Part shown: piece after piece, positions 1 through 7,678 of the stretch
How positions within the stretch are numbered: the stretch's first letter is position 1
Layout: every line of letters starts with the position of its first letter
NCBI GenBank assembly: GCA_020343875.1
Contig: CP070811.1
Span: 612,333-650,474, forward strand
DNA length: 38,142 nt
From: Anaerolineales bacterium
GTDB lineage: Bacteria; Chloroflexota; Anaerolineae; 4572-78; NAK82
Direction of reading: 5' to 3'
Program-made: the position numbers and the translations under genes
The notes under the pieces: generated by a model
What the model saw: only the letters and a program-made list of their open reading frames with translations
Database searches by the model: none
Told to the model about the DNA's origin: nothing

Positions 1-109
1 TCGGTTCCTCAACCACCTCTGGGGTCGGCGCAGCGGCACACCCTGACAGCAAGAGGGCGACCGCCACAATCAGGCTCAGCACAATCAAGGGTATCACAGA
101 CTTCTTCAT
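1..109 (-). CDS. Lipoprotein, N-terminal part (gene runs off the left edge)
   Basis: Reading leftwards from an ATG at 109-107, 36 codons are visible before the window ends. The product starts with two Lys, then a hydrophobic stretch of about 18 residues ending in the lipobox LSGC (Cys24), followed by an Ala/Pro/Glu linker (AAAPTPEVVEEP). This is a type II signal peptide of an exported, lipid-anchored protein. An AGGAGG Shine-Dalgarno sequence lies at 119-124. The linker resembles that of the ABC substrate-binding protein at 15795, so a solute-binding lipoprotein is likely, but the functional domain is outside the window. The ligand cannot be guessed. Confidence 0.8.
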   Translation of the reverse strand, partial: MKKSVIPLIVLSLIVAVALLLSGCAAAPTPEVVEEP

Positions 110-295
110 CTTTAGAATCCTCCTTTTGCTTTGGGAACGTGTGACAGAAACCAATTACTGGTTCGCGCGAGGTCTCATAAGCGCGCGAAGCGAACGTAAG
201 GGCAACTTCTGGTGGGAGGCGCGTATGGTCATTCTTACATGCTTGTATACCCATCCTTTCCCGTGTCTGGCCGCCTCACGCCGGCGGCAACCTGA

Positions 296-418
296 TCAGG
301 TCAAAATCACCTGCATTCCCAGTACACGCAGCTGGTCGGGAACCTCCGGTAGTATTCCGCTGTCAGTGACCAGCCGATCAACCCAGCTAAGGGGAGCCAG
401 GACTTCAGCTTTACACAT
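296..418 (-). pseudogene. C-terminal relic of a DeoR/AgaR-family transcriptional regulator
   Basis: The minus-strand frame ending in TGA at 298-296 encodes about 40 residues. They include the segment LSWVDRLVTDSGILPEVPDQ and end near MQVILT. This matches the end of the DeoR C-terminal sensor domain, where a segment of the form 'aplsdvDvlITDsg...' precedes a short 'G.evi.v' tail. Upstream in the same frame the similarity stops: no helix-turn-helix and no sugar-phosphate-binding core are present. It therefore looks like a decayed remainder of a regulator that once stood upstream of the lipoprotein gene on the same strand. An ATG exists at 418, but I do not believe that a functional 40-residue protein is made. 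The family call rests on sequence memory only. Confidence 0.55.
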
Positions 419-556
419 TATATTACACGCGGGGTTACCCGTCAAGGGTTTGTGCAACGAGGAACACTTTCAGTCCCATTCAATACAAATCGCGCATCTG
501 CACCCTGGACGGTGCGCCGAGCGATTTAAAAGGTGTTACACCCCCATGAATCAAGA

Positions 557-580
557 AAGCCCCTGCGTCTGCAGGGGCTT
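557..580. terminator. Intrinsic terminator-like hairpin downstream of the cold-shock gene
   Basis: A perfect 10-bp stem (AAGCCCCTGC / GCAGGGGCTT) closes a GTCT tetraloop. On the minus strand the stem is followed by TTCTTGATT, which gives a short U-rich tail. It lies 103 bases past the stop of the minus-strand cold-shock gene, so it most likely ends that transcript. The symmetric stem could also act on the plus strand, where CTTCT follows. Confidence 0.65.
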
Positions 581-682
581 CTTCTATTGCGTCAAGCCAG
601 GGCGCCGGGTCCCGGCTTGCTGACCGGGTGCCACGCTGAGCGCGTGGCCATGCACCGGCACCTGGCTCATTATGGCTCGAAA

Positions 683-901
683 CTAGGCAAACAGCACTTT
701 GCGCACGTTAGCGGCGGCCGGGCCTTTTTGGCCTTGCTCGATCGCAAACTCGACGCGCTCACCTTCCTGCAGTTCGCGGAAGCCGTCTCCCTGGATGGCA
801 GAGTAATGCACAAACACATCCTCCCCGCCGTCGCGAGCGATGAAGCCATAGCCCTTCGCACCGTTGAACCATTTGACGGTTCCTGTTAAACGTTCACTCA
901 T
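683..901 (-). CDS. Cold-shock domain protein (CspA family)
   Basis: The product is 72 residues, the normal size for a bacterial single-domain cold-shock protein. It forms a five-stranded OB-fold that binds single-stranded RNA/DNA and melts RNA structure in the cytoplasm. The hallmarks are visible: an opening [12 protein letters not shown]1 (KGYGFI) and RNP2 (DVFVHY). I chose the ATG at 901-899 and not the longer upstream frame because AAGGAGA stands at 911-917, eight or nine bases upstream, and the protein then begins as the family does. The gene is monocistronic, with a hairpin terminator at 557-580. A role in general RNA chaperoning or growth-phase adaptation is family knowledge; nothing links it to the catabolic genes. 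Confidence 0.95.
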   Translation of the reverse strand: MSERLTGTVKWFNGAKGYGFIARDGGEDVFVHYSAIQGDGFRELQEGERVEFAIEQGQKGPAAANVRKVLFA

Positions 902-1136
902 TTTTGGAAATCTCCTTTTCCTGAAAAACATATATTGGTTTACAGCGCGGGGTTTGCAATCAGCATCCAACAAAAAACCGCCCAGGACTTGACAAATCTG
1001 GACGGTGCATTAGTACCTGAACAGAACTTACCACGCCTTACATTTCGAAGTATACCCCACATCCGAAATTCTGTCAAATCAGCCAAGCCAAATAACACGG
1101 TTGGTGCAAAGTCGCGGAGGAGTAGCTTTAGAAGGG

Positions 1137-1205
1137 CACGGGATTGGAAATCGGGCCTACGAAGAGGTTTGCTGTAGCCGCGATTTCCCAATCGCGTCAC
1201 TGCGG
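1137..1205. repeat. REP-like palindromic repeat pair
   Basis: The segment 1141-1160 (GGATTGGAAATCGGGCCTAC) is nearly the reverse complement of 1174-1196. The second arm itself contains a 7-bp hairpin, CGCGATT (1179-1185) / AATCGCG (1190-1196), with a TCCC loop. Two imperfect copies of one palindromic unit in inverted orientation, about 13 bases apart, is the architecture of REP/BIME-type elements. Only this pair is in the window, so genome-wide repetition is inferred. Confidence 0.5.
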
Positions 1206-1248
1206 CTGAACCTGTCAAGCTACTTCGCACAAGCGCTGAGCCAAACAA

Positions 1249-1333
1249 GGGTGCGCCCCAGATTTTTGGAAAAGTCGGGACAAACCAGGGGGCCGTATCC
1301 TCCCTGTGCTTCCCAATTATTTGGGGCGCACCC
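1249..1333. repeat. 12-bp inverted repeat bounding an 85-bp element
   Basis: GGGTGCGCCCCA at 1249-1260 is perfectly repeated in inverted orientation as TGGGGCGCACCC at 1322-1333. The 61 bases between carry no reading frame. Possible readings are a very long hairpin or a miniature non-autonomous element with terminal inverted repeats. It sits immediately upstream of the IclR promoter. Confidence 0.5.
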
Positions 1334-1349
1334 GCTAAATAAAAAAGTG

Positions 1350-1378
1350 TTGACAACCACGTACGGGCGTGATATACT
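1350..1378 (+). promoter_or_regulatory. Sigma-70-type promoter of the IclR gene
   Basis: TTGACA at 1350-1355 and TATACT at 1373-1378 are separated by 17 bases, an almost consensus housekeeping promoter. Transcription would start near 1385, about 37 bases before the TTG start of the IclR regulator. Confidence 0.8.
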
Positions 1379-1381
1379 ATA

Positions 1382-1410
1382 ATGTGAAATGCCATTCTAT
1401 CATGTGAAAT
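1382..1410 (+). promoter_or_regulatory. Candidate IclR autoregulatory operator (direct repeats)
   Basis: ATGTGAAAT occurs at 1382-1390 and again at 1402-1410, exactly 20 bases (two helical turns) apart. The first copy overlaps the predicted transcription start. IclR-family proteins often bind their own promoter region as dimers of dimers. The position and spacing suit a repressor site, but binding is inferred. Confidence 0.45.
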
Positions 1411-1421
1411 AGGCATCCCCC

Positions 1422-2219
1422 TTGGCTACCAAATCCGTGGTTAAAACCCTTGATATCCTCGAAACTGTGTGTAAATCAGACGGCCCTCTAGACCTGCAAG
1501 AGATCAGCCGGATGCTGGACTTACCCAACTCGACCACCCACCGCCTGCTTCAGACTCTCTTGGAGTATGGCTATGTACGACAGGACGCATCCACCCGGAA
1601 GTATTCGGCAGGCCTCAAGATATTTGAATTGTCCCAGTTGATGATAGGAAACATCCAATTCCTCGACGTTGCGCGGGAGCCGTTGCAGAACCTGGCCAGC
1701 ACGACCCACGAAACCGTCCACCTGGCCGTACTGGACCACCACGAGGTCATCTACCTGCGGAAATATGAAAGCGCCCCCCCGCTGGCCTTATATTCGCGGG
1801 TTGGCAGAAGAGCACCCGCCTACTGCACCGGCGTAGGAAAAGTTCTCCTTGCCCACCTGCCCCCATCAGAACTCAGGGCATTCTTAGGATCAGTCAGGCT
1901 GAAACAATTTACACAGAAGACCATCACGGATAGAGCGGCCCTGGAAGTAGAACTGGCCCAGATAAGGCAACAAGGTTACGCCATCGATAATATGGAGCAC
2001 GAAGATGGTATCTACTGCATCGCCTGCCCGATTAGGGAGCATACGGGTGAGGTCATGGCTGCCATCAGCGTTACCGCCCCCTCCCTTCGTCTCAAACTAG
2101 ATGACCTGATGTCATTTCTTCCCTTAGTTCAAAAAGAAGTTGCCACGATTTCACAAGAATTAGGATATGTTGGTCCAGACAGCGCGGTCTGTAACGACAA
2201 AGATCCGCGCCCCAACTGA
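1422..2219 (+). CDS. IclR-family transcriptional regulator
   Basis: This 265-residue product has the two-domain IclR layout. An N-terminal winged helix-turn-helix (about residues 5-65) contains LQEISRMLDLPNSTTHRLLQ, and the C-terminal effector-binding GAF-like domain spans about 80-250. The latter shows the family signatures RVGRRAPAYCTGVGKVLLAH and DNMEHEDGIYCIACPI. Translation starts at TTG 1422 (MATKSVVKTLDIL); no ATG fits the domain start. A near-consensus promoter and direct-repeat operator lie just upstream. The gene precedes the beta-hydroxyacid dehydrogenase/2-oxo-acid dehydrogenase operon by 67 bases in the same direction. It is therefore the likely local regulator, responding to a small organic acid or aromatic intermediate. 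The effector is unknown. Confidence 0.93.
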   Translation: MATKSVVKTLDILETVCKSDGPLDLQEISRMLDLPNSTTHRLLQTLLEYGYVRQDASTRKYSAGLKIFELSQLMIGNIQFLDVAREPLQNLASTTHETVHLAVLDHHEVIYLRKYESAPPLALYSRVGRRAPAYCTGVGKVLLAHLPPSELRAFLGSVRLKQFTQKTITDRAALEVELAQIRQQGYAIDNMEHEDGIYCIACPIREHTGEVMAAISVTAPSLRLKLDDLMSFLPLVQKEVATISQELGYVGPDSAVCNDKDPRPN

Positions 2220-2286
2220 CAGCGCGACACAAGGCGCTTCCATCCCCGATAGATACGTTATGTAAACAATTCGAAAGGAGAATCTT

Positions 2287-3168
2287 ATGGCTAGGCTTGG
2301 ATACGTCGGCTTGGGTGTTATGGGCGGGCGTATGGCCAAACGGCTGTTGGACGCCGGGCACGCGGTTACCGGATATAACCGCACCCCATCCAAAGCAGAC
2401 TGGCTGCGGGAAGCAGGCATGCACTGGGCTGATTCGCCGCGTGCGGTGGCCGAATCAGCGGATGTAACCTTCAGCATGGTGACCAATACCGCGGCACTGC
2501 GGGCTGTGACAGGCGGCCCTGACGGCATTCTGGCAGGGCTGGAAGCTGGCAAAATCTATGTCGACATGAGCACTGTCAGCCCGGCGGTCAGCCAGGAGCT
2601 GGCTGCTCAGGTGGCAGAGAAAGGCGCCCACATGCTGGATGCCCCCGTATCGGGCAGTGTGGAAACCCTGGAAAAGGGCAAGCTGTCCATCATGGTGGGC
2701 GGTGATCCGGATGTATTTGAGAAGATCAAGCCCATTCTGCTGGACATTGGGCCCAAAGCCACCTACGTCGGCAAGAACGGCTTAGCCGTCACCATGAAGA
2801 TCGCCACCAACTTGAGCCTGGCAGTGCAGATGCTTGCTTTCAGCGAGGGTGTGCTCCTGGCTGAGAAGAGCGGCATCCAGCGCGAAATCGCTGTAGAGGT
2901 GCTCACCAACAGCGTTATTGCCTCACCCATGGTGAAATACCGCTGCCCCTTTGTGCTGAATATGCCGGAAGAGGCCTGGTTCAACGTGAATATGATGCAG
3001 AAGGACATGAACCTGGCCCTCGAGCTGGCCCGACAAGTGGACGTGCCCATGCCCACCACTACCATCACCAATGAGTTTCTGACTGCTGCGCGAGCCATGG
3101 GTTTGGCCGAATACGATTTCGCCATCCTATTTGAAGTGTTGGCGCGCATGTCCGGCATACAAAAATGA
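2287..3168 (+). CDS. NAD(P)-dependent beta-hydroxyacid dehydrogenase (HIBADH/GarR family)
   Basis: At 293 residues this is the usual size for 3-hydroxyisobutyrate / tartronate-semialdehyde reductase-type enzymes, which interconvert a beta-hydroxyacid and its semialdehyde. Visible features are the N-terminal Rossmann motif GYVGLGVMG, the substrate-binding DAPVSGS (118-124) and the catalytic Lys171 with Asn175 in TMKIATN; the C-terminal all-helical domain follows. AAAGGAG at 2274-2280 sets the ATG. It is the first structural gene after the IclR regulator, and its stop overlaps the start of the E1 alpha gene, so the two are translationally coupled. A glyoxylate-carboligase-like gene at 31930 makes tartronate semialdehyde one possible substrate; 3-hydroxyisobutyrate is another. 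Exact substrate unresolved. Confidence 0.88.
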   Translation: MARLGYVGLGVMGGRMAKRLLDAGHAVTGYNRTPSKADWLREAGMHWADSPRAVAESADVTFSMVTNTAALRAVTGGPDGILAGLEAGKIYVDMSTVSPAVSQELAAQVAEKGAHMLDAPVSGSVETLEKGKLSIMVGGDPDVFEKIKPILLDIGPKATYVGKNGLAVTMKIATNLSLAVQMLAFSEGVLLAEKSGIQREIAVEVLTNSVIASPMVKYRCPFVLNMPEEAWFNVNMMQKDMNLALELARQVDVPMPTTTITNEFLTAARAMGLAEYDFAILFEVLARMSGIQK

Positions 3169-4175
3169 GCCAAGTGGTAGAGAAGTCGAAGGCGAGCCGG
3201 CCGCGAAAACCTGATGTGAGCGCCGAGCGCTGGCTGCGCATGTACCGGCAGATGGCGAGAATTCGTGAGTTTGAAGAGAAGGTGAACGAGCTGTATACCA
3301 GCGCCCTGATGCCTGGCCTGGCACATCTATACATTGGTCAGGAGGCAGTAGCGGTGGGCACGTGCGAGGCTTTGCGACAAGACGACTACATCACCAGCAC
3401 CCATCGGGGCCATGGCCACTGCCTGGCGAAAGGGGCATCGGTGGACCGCATGTTCGCGGAATTGCTGGGCAAGGAAGCCGGCTACTGCCGAGGCAAAGGG
3501 GGTTCAATGCACATCGCCGACCCAGAAAGCGGCAACTTGGGTGCTAACGCCATCGTGGGAGGGAGCGCGGGCATCGCGACTGGCGCAGCCCTTTCGGCCA
3601 AGAGACGGGGCACGGGGCAGGTCGTCGCCTGCTTCTTCGGCGAAGGGGCATTGGGACAGGGGGTCCTCTACGAGGTAATGAACTTGGCGCAACTCTGGAA
3701 GCTCCCGGTAATCTACGTATGCGAGAACAATCTTTACGGTGAATACACACATTATACCGAAGTGGCCGCCGGTGAGCTCACCGCGCGCCCCAAAGCTTTT
3801 GGAATTCAGACCGATACCGTGGATGGACAACGGGTACAGTCAGTCTACGAGAAGATGACGGGCTTGGTTGAACGCGCGCGCGATGGCGAAGGACCGGCCT
3901 TTCTGTTGTGCAACACCTACCGCTATCGCGGCCATCACGTCGGCGATATTGACCGCTCCTATTATCGCACCAAGGAAGAAGAGCAGGAATGGATGGCCAG
4001 ACGTGACCCCCTCAGGCTTCTGGCTGATTGGTTGATAGACCAGGGGAGAGGCGATCAAGAAACACTGGCCCAGATCCACACCGAAGCCAAGGCCGAAATC
4101 GAAGCCGGCGCGGATTTTGCCCTGAATGCCCCCTACCCCCAAGTGAGTGAGGTGGACCGGCATGTCTACGCCTAG
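3165..4175 (+). CDS. 2-oxo-acid (pyruvate/acetoin-type) dehydrogenase E1 component, alpha subunit
   Basis: This 336-residue ThDP-dependent subunit decarboxylates a 2-oxo acid (or acetoin) and passes the acyl group to the lipoyl arm of E2. The ThDP/Mg motif is seen as GEG (159-161) to ENN (187-189), a conservative variant of GDG...NN. Other family signatures are THRGHGH, the KGGSMH phosphorylation-loop region and RYRGHHVGD. Length fits bacterial split-E1 enzymes. The ATG at 3165 overlaps the preceding stop (ATGA). E1 beta follows with a 14-base overlap, and E2 lies two genes on. The substrate cannot be fixed by sequence: acetoin dehydrogenase (AcoA) and pyruvate dehydrogenase (PdhA) are close relatives, and the operon lacks E3. 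Confidence 0.9.
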   Translation: MSQVVEKSKASRPRKPDVSAERWLRMYRQMARIREFEEKVNELYTSALMPGLAHLYIGQEAVAVGTCEALRQDDYITSTHRGHGHCLAKGASVDRMFAELLGKEAGYCRGKGGSMHIADPESGNLGANAIVGGSAGIATGAALSAKRRGTGQVVACFFGEGALGQGVLYEVMNLAQLWKLPVIYVCENNLYGEYTHYTEVAAGELTARPKAFGIQTDTVDGQRVQSVYEKMTGLVERARDGEGPAFLLCNTYRYRGHHVGDIDRSYYRTKEEEQEWMARRDPLRLLADWLIDQGRGDQETLAQIHTEAKAEIEAGADFALNAPYPQVSEVDRHVYA

Positions 4176-5163
4176 CACGAACAGCCGTGAAGTGACCTTT
4201 GGTGAGGCAATCCGCGAAGCCCTGGTCGAAGAAATGCGCCGGGACCCAAACGTTATCATCATGGGTGAAGATGTGGCTGAGGCAGGCACGCCATTCAAAG
4301 TATTATCGGGTCTCGTGGAAGAATTCGGAACAGAGCGAGTGATTGATACGCCCATCTCCGAAGCTGGCTTTACCGGGCTTGCGGTTGGCGCGGCCATGAC
4401 CGGTATGCGCCCGGTGGTTGACATTATGTTTGGTGACTTCCTTGCCCTCACAATGGATCAAGTTGCCAATCAGGCTGCCAAGGTCCATTACATGTCCGGA
4501 GGGAAACTGAGCGTGCCGTTGGTGATCCGAACGACAATGGGTGCCAGCCGTCGTTCGGCCGCCCAACACTCGCAATCGCTGCATGCCTGGCTTAGCCACA
4601 TTCCCGGTCTCAAGGTCGTCTTACCCTCAACCCCTTATGATGCCAAGGGCCTGCTCAAGACGGCCGTCCGCGATGATAACCCCGTAGCCTTCTTCGAAGA
4701 CAAAATGATGTACAAACTCCGGGGCCAGGCGCCAGCCGGGGACTACATCATTCCGTTCGGTGTAGCAGACATCAAGCGGGAGGGCACCGACATTACCGTG
4801 GTCGCCACCAGCAGCATGGTGCACGTTGCACTCGGCGCAGCCAGGCTGCTTGAGGAAATTGGGATTAGCGCAGAGGTCATCGACCCGCGCACGACGGTTC
4901 CCCTCGACACCCAGACGATTATTGAATCTGCCAGGAAAACCAGTCGTGCCATCGTTGTGGACGAGGGCTATGAAGGTTATGGTGTGACCGCCGAGATTGC
5001 CTCGGTTATCGCCGATGGCGCTTTCTACTATTTGGATGCACCCGTGAAACGTATGGGAGCTATGCATGTGCCCGTGCCTTTCTCCCCGCCGTTGGAGGAT
5101 TCGACCATTCCCACCCAGGTATCTGTGGCCGAGATGGCGAAGACACTATGCGGTAAGGTTTGA
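4162..5163 (+). CDS. 2-oxo-acid (pyruvate/acetoin-type) dehydrogenase E1 component, beta subunit
   Basis: This 333-residue partner of E1 alpha completes the alpha2beta2 E1 and carries the second half of the ThDP site. The recognisable order is an N-terminal transketolase-like pyrimidine domain containing MGEDVAEAGTPFKV, DTPISEAGFTGLAVGAAMTG and AAQHSQSLHAW. The C-terminal transketolase domain contains PRTTVPLDTQTI and VDEGYEGYGV. I prefer the ATG at 4162, with GAGGTGG seven bases upstream, over a GTG at 4147. The stop is 31 bases before the M24 gene. It acts together with the products at 3165 and 6492. Pyruvate versus acetoin (AcoB) specificity is open. Confidence 0.92.
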   Translation: MSTPSTNSREVTFGEAIREALVEEMRRDPNVIIMGEDVAEAGTPFKVLSGLVEEFGTERVIDTPISEAGFTGLAVGAAMTGMRPVVDIMFGDFLALTMDQVANQAAKVHYMSGGKLSVPLVIRTTMGASRRSAAQHSQSLHAWLSHIPGLKVVLPSTPYDAKGLLKTAVRDDNPVAFFEDKMMYKLRGQAPAGDYIIPFGVADIKREGTDITVVATSSMVHVALGAARLLEEIGISAEVIDPRTTVPLDTQTIIESARKTSRAIVVDEGYEGYGVTAEIASVIADGAFYYLDAPVKRMGAMHVPVPFSPPLEDSTIPTQVSVAEMAKTLCGKV

Positions 5164-5194
5164 TCCGATCAATATAAGAAAGGGTGGATTTCCG

Positions 5195-6418
5195 ATGACA
5201 CTGGGAACGATGGCCTCTGACGTAGAGCAACGCATAGACTTCGAAGCATTGAGGAGGTACAGACTCAGCCGGACAAGAGAACAGATGGACAAATACGACC
5301 TGGGCGCCTTGCTCTGCTTTGACCAGGACAACATCCGCTACATTACCGGCACCCATCTTTCAGAATGGACCCGCGGCAAATACTTCCGCTGGTGCTTATT
5401 GCCCCGAGCAGGCGAGCCGGTTCTCTTTGAGGTAGGAACGGCCGCCCTGGTTAAGCGAGAGTTGTGCCCATGGCTGAAGCCTGAGAACATCCGCCCTTCT
5501 ATGCCCTGGATGCGTGGCGCCAATGCGCATGCTGTGAATGTCGCACTGTCCAGGAATGCCGTTGCAGAGATCAAAGCTATTCTTGAGGAAAACAAGGTGG
5601 CCGATATGCCCGTGGGCATCGACGAGACGGAGATGTATTTGCTGGATGGTCTTCGAGAAGCGGGGCTCAAGGTCTGCAACGGGTACGATGCCATGTTTGA
5701 CGCCCGGCTGATTAAATCGCCGGAAGAGCTGAAGATTATTGAACTCTCGGCCTCCCTGGTAGATGGCGTTTACGCCCACCTGGCCCATTTCATCCGGCCA
5801 GGCATCCGGGAAAACGAGATCGTGGCCAGGATATCCAGTTGGTTGATCGAACATGGCGCCGACCGGATCAGCGGCATCAACTGTGTTTCTGGGCCTCGCA
5901 GCAACCCGCATCCCCACGACTACTCGGACCGCATGATACGCCCAGGCGAGCTGGTGTTCATCGATATTATGAGCCACTACTTGGGTTACGCTACCTGTTA
6001 CTATCGGACATTCGCTGTCACCCGGTCTTCGCAGAGACAGCGGGACGTGTACCAACGCGCCCTTGATTGGCTACAGGCCAGTATCGAGGTCGTCAGGCCG
6101 GGGGTAACTACGGCAGACATTGCCGCCGCCTGGCCCTCGGCCAAGGAACTGGGCTACGCGGACGAAAAAGAGGCCTTCGCCCTGGCCCTTGGCCACGGCA
6201 TCGGCCTCAGTCACCATGAAAAGCCGTGGATCTCGCGTGCATATTCACTGGACCATCCGGTCCCTGTTGAAGAGGGAATGCATTTCGCGCTTGAGACCTT
6301 CTACGGTGAAGAAGATGACGGCGCCAGGATAGAATCACAGATCATTGTCACCCAGGACGGACACAAAGTTATCACCAAGTGGCCGTGTGAAGAACTGATG
6401 GTACTCGATCCGAGGTGA
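5195..6418 (+). CDS. M24-family (creatinase/prolidase-like) protein with an altered metal site
   Basis: The 407-residue product has the N-terminal creatinase domain (about 20-165) and the C-terminal pita-bread fold (about 180-400) of Xaa-Pro dipeptidases, creatinases and DddP-type lyases. Of the usual five metal ligands, Asp257 (FIDIM), His334 (GHGIG), Glu367 (ALETF) and Glu380 (RIESQ) are present. The second Asp, expected in GYxSDxTRT, is Cys268 (GYATCYYRT). A normal dinuclear peptidase is therefore doubtful; a C-N or C-S hydrolase/lyase of the creatinase type is more plausible. ATG 5195 was chosen: it is preceded by AAAGGGTGG, and the upstream extension of the frame is not protein-like. The gene lies inside the E1-E2 operon. 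Confidence 0.82.
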   Translation: MTLGTMASDVEQRIDFEALRRYRLSRTREQMDKYDLGALLCFDQDNIRYITGTHLSEWTRGKYFRWCLLPRAGEPVLFEVGTAALVKRELCPWLKPENIRPSMPWMRGANAHAVNVALSRNAVAEIKAILEENKVADMPVGIDETEMYLLDGLREAGLKVCNGYDAMFDARLIKSPEELKIIELSASLVDGVYAHLAHFIRPGIRENEIVARISSWLIEHGADRISGINCVSGPRSNPHPHDYSDRMIRPGELVFIDIMSHYLGYATCYYRTFAVTRSSQRQRDVYQRALDWLQASIEVVRPGVTTADIAAAWPSAKELGYADEKEAFALALGHGIGLSHHEKPWISRAYSLDHPVPVEEGMHFALETFYGEEDDGARIESQIIVTQDGHKVITKWPCEELMVLDPR

Positions 6419-6491
6419 GAAAGTACCAGGCACTTATCAGGTTGCAGGCGCTCACCGCATAGCCGATAAGCGCTTCAGAAGGAGGACAACC

Positions 6492-7652
6492 CTGGCTACC
6501 AAAGTCGTGATGCCAGCCCTGGGGATGGCTCAAGATACCGGCACACTCATCGCCTGGCTAAAGCGTGATGGAGAGTCGGTCGCCAAAGGGGAGCCAATAG
6601 CGGAGATTGAGACCGATAAAGCTACGGTCGAGATCGAAGCACCGGCATCCGGTATGCTTGGTGGTGTATGTGCTAATGAAGGTGATAGCGTCCCGGTGGG
6701 GCAAACCGTGGCCTGGATACTCACACCTGGCGAGTCTGTGCCTGAAGGGGTGCGAGATGGCCCAACAAGCAGCCTGTCCAGGCCTGATGGCGTGGCAATC
6801 ACCCCCTCCGCCGTAATCGAGATGCAAATGCCCGTAGGCAGTGGTGCTCGATTGTCCCCTGCCTCGCCCAAGGCTCGCCGGCTTGCCCACGAACTTGGTC
6901 TTGACGTGAAGAGGCTGACCGGGTCCGGCCCCGGAAACGCGGTCCTGGCTGCAGACGTGCTGGCAGCAGAAAATGAACGCAACTTGAAGTCTCGACCTCT
7001 CGAAGCTGGCACTGCCTGGCAAGCGATGGCGGAACGTGTGACTCAAAGCTGGAGGAGCACCCCGCATCTTTATTTGGTCCGCGAAGTCAATGCCAGCCGC
7101 TTGATGGCGTGGCAGGAGCGAATCGAACCCCGGCTGACTTACACCGACTTGTTGGCCAAGCTGGTGGCGGTGACGCTTGGCCGTCATAGGCGCGTCAATG
7201 CCTACTGGAGTGATGCGGGGATCGTGTTGAACAGCGAAATCAACATCGGGCTTGCGGTGGCCCTCGAAGACGGGCTGGTCGTACCCGTCCTTCGCCGGGC
7301 AGATGAACTGAGTTTGAGTCAGATTGCGGTGCGTCGTCAGGATTTGGTCACTCGTGCTCAGGCCGGTAGATTGAGCCCGGATGACATCAGCAATAGTAGC
7401 TTTACCATCAGCAACCTGGGTATGTACGGTGTGGACACATTCAATGCAGTCATTAATCCCCCACAAGCGGCTATCCTCGCGGTGGGGCGTTTAGCCGAGC
7501 GCGTAGTCCCGATAGATGGCAAACCAGCAGTACAACCCATGATGACCCTGAGCCTGTCGTGTGACCATCGAGTGATTGACGGCATACGCGGCGCGCAGTT
7601 CTTGCAGACACTGGCGGACCTGATCGAGGAACCGTTATTACTGCTGGAATGA
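6492..7652 (+). CDS. 2-oxo-acid dehydrogenase E2 component (dihydrolipoyl acyltransferase), CTG start
   Basis: The enzyme transfers the acyl group from E1 to CoA. Domains in order: a lipoyl domain with lipoylated Lys43 in ETDKATVEIEA; a linker; a peripheral-subunit-binding domain (about 112-150) containing SPKARRLAHELGLD; and the catalytic domain (about 170-386), with the active-site motif DHRVIDG near the C-terminus. The natural N-terminus (MATKVVMPALGM) requires the CTG at 6492, which has GGAGGA at 6481-6486. The next candidate, GTG 6507, is too far from that ribosome-binding site and would clip the first beta strand. The product is 386 residues. No dihydrolipoamide dehydrogenase follows, so E3 must be encoded elsewhere. 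Confidence 0.9.
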   Translation: MATKVVMPALGMAQDTGTLIAWLKRDGESVAKGEPIAEIETDKATVEIEAPASGMLGGVCANEGDSVPVGQTVAWILTPGESVPEGVRDGPTSSLSRPDGVAITPSAVIEMQMPVGSGARLSPASPKARRLAHELGLDVKRLTGSGPGNAVLAADVLAAENERNLKSRPLEAGTAWQAMAERVTQSWRSTPHLYLVREVNASRLMAWQERIEPRLTYTDLLAKLVAVTLGRHRRVNAYWSDAGIVLNSEINIGLAVALEDGLVVPVLRRADELSLSQIAVRRQDLVTRAQAGRLSPDDISNSSFTISNLGMYGVDTFNAVINPPQAAILAVGRLAERVVPIDGKPAVQPMMTLSLSCDHRVIDGIRGAQFLQTLADLIEEPLLLLE

Positions 7653-7678
7653 ACAATAGCACAAGAAAGGGGTGACCG

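Larger units (their letters stand above)
902..1348. other. Gene-free spacer between the cold-shock gene and the IclR promoter
   Basis: No protein-like frame is visible in these bases. They hold the 5' leader of the cold-shock gene, a palindromic repeat pair (1141-1196) and a 12-bp inverted repeat (1249-1333). The plus-strand promoter of the IclR gene begins right after. A clear minus-strand promoter for the cold-shock gene could not be picked out. Confidence 0.6.
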
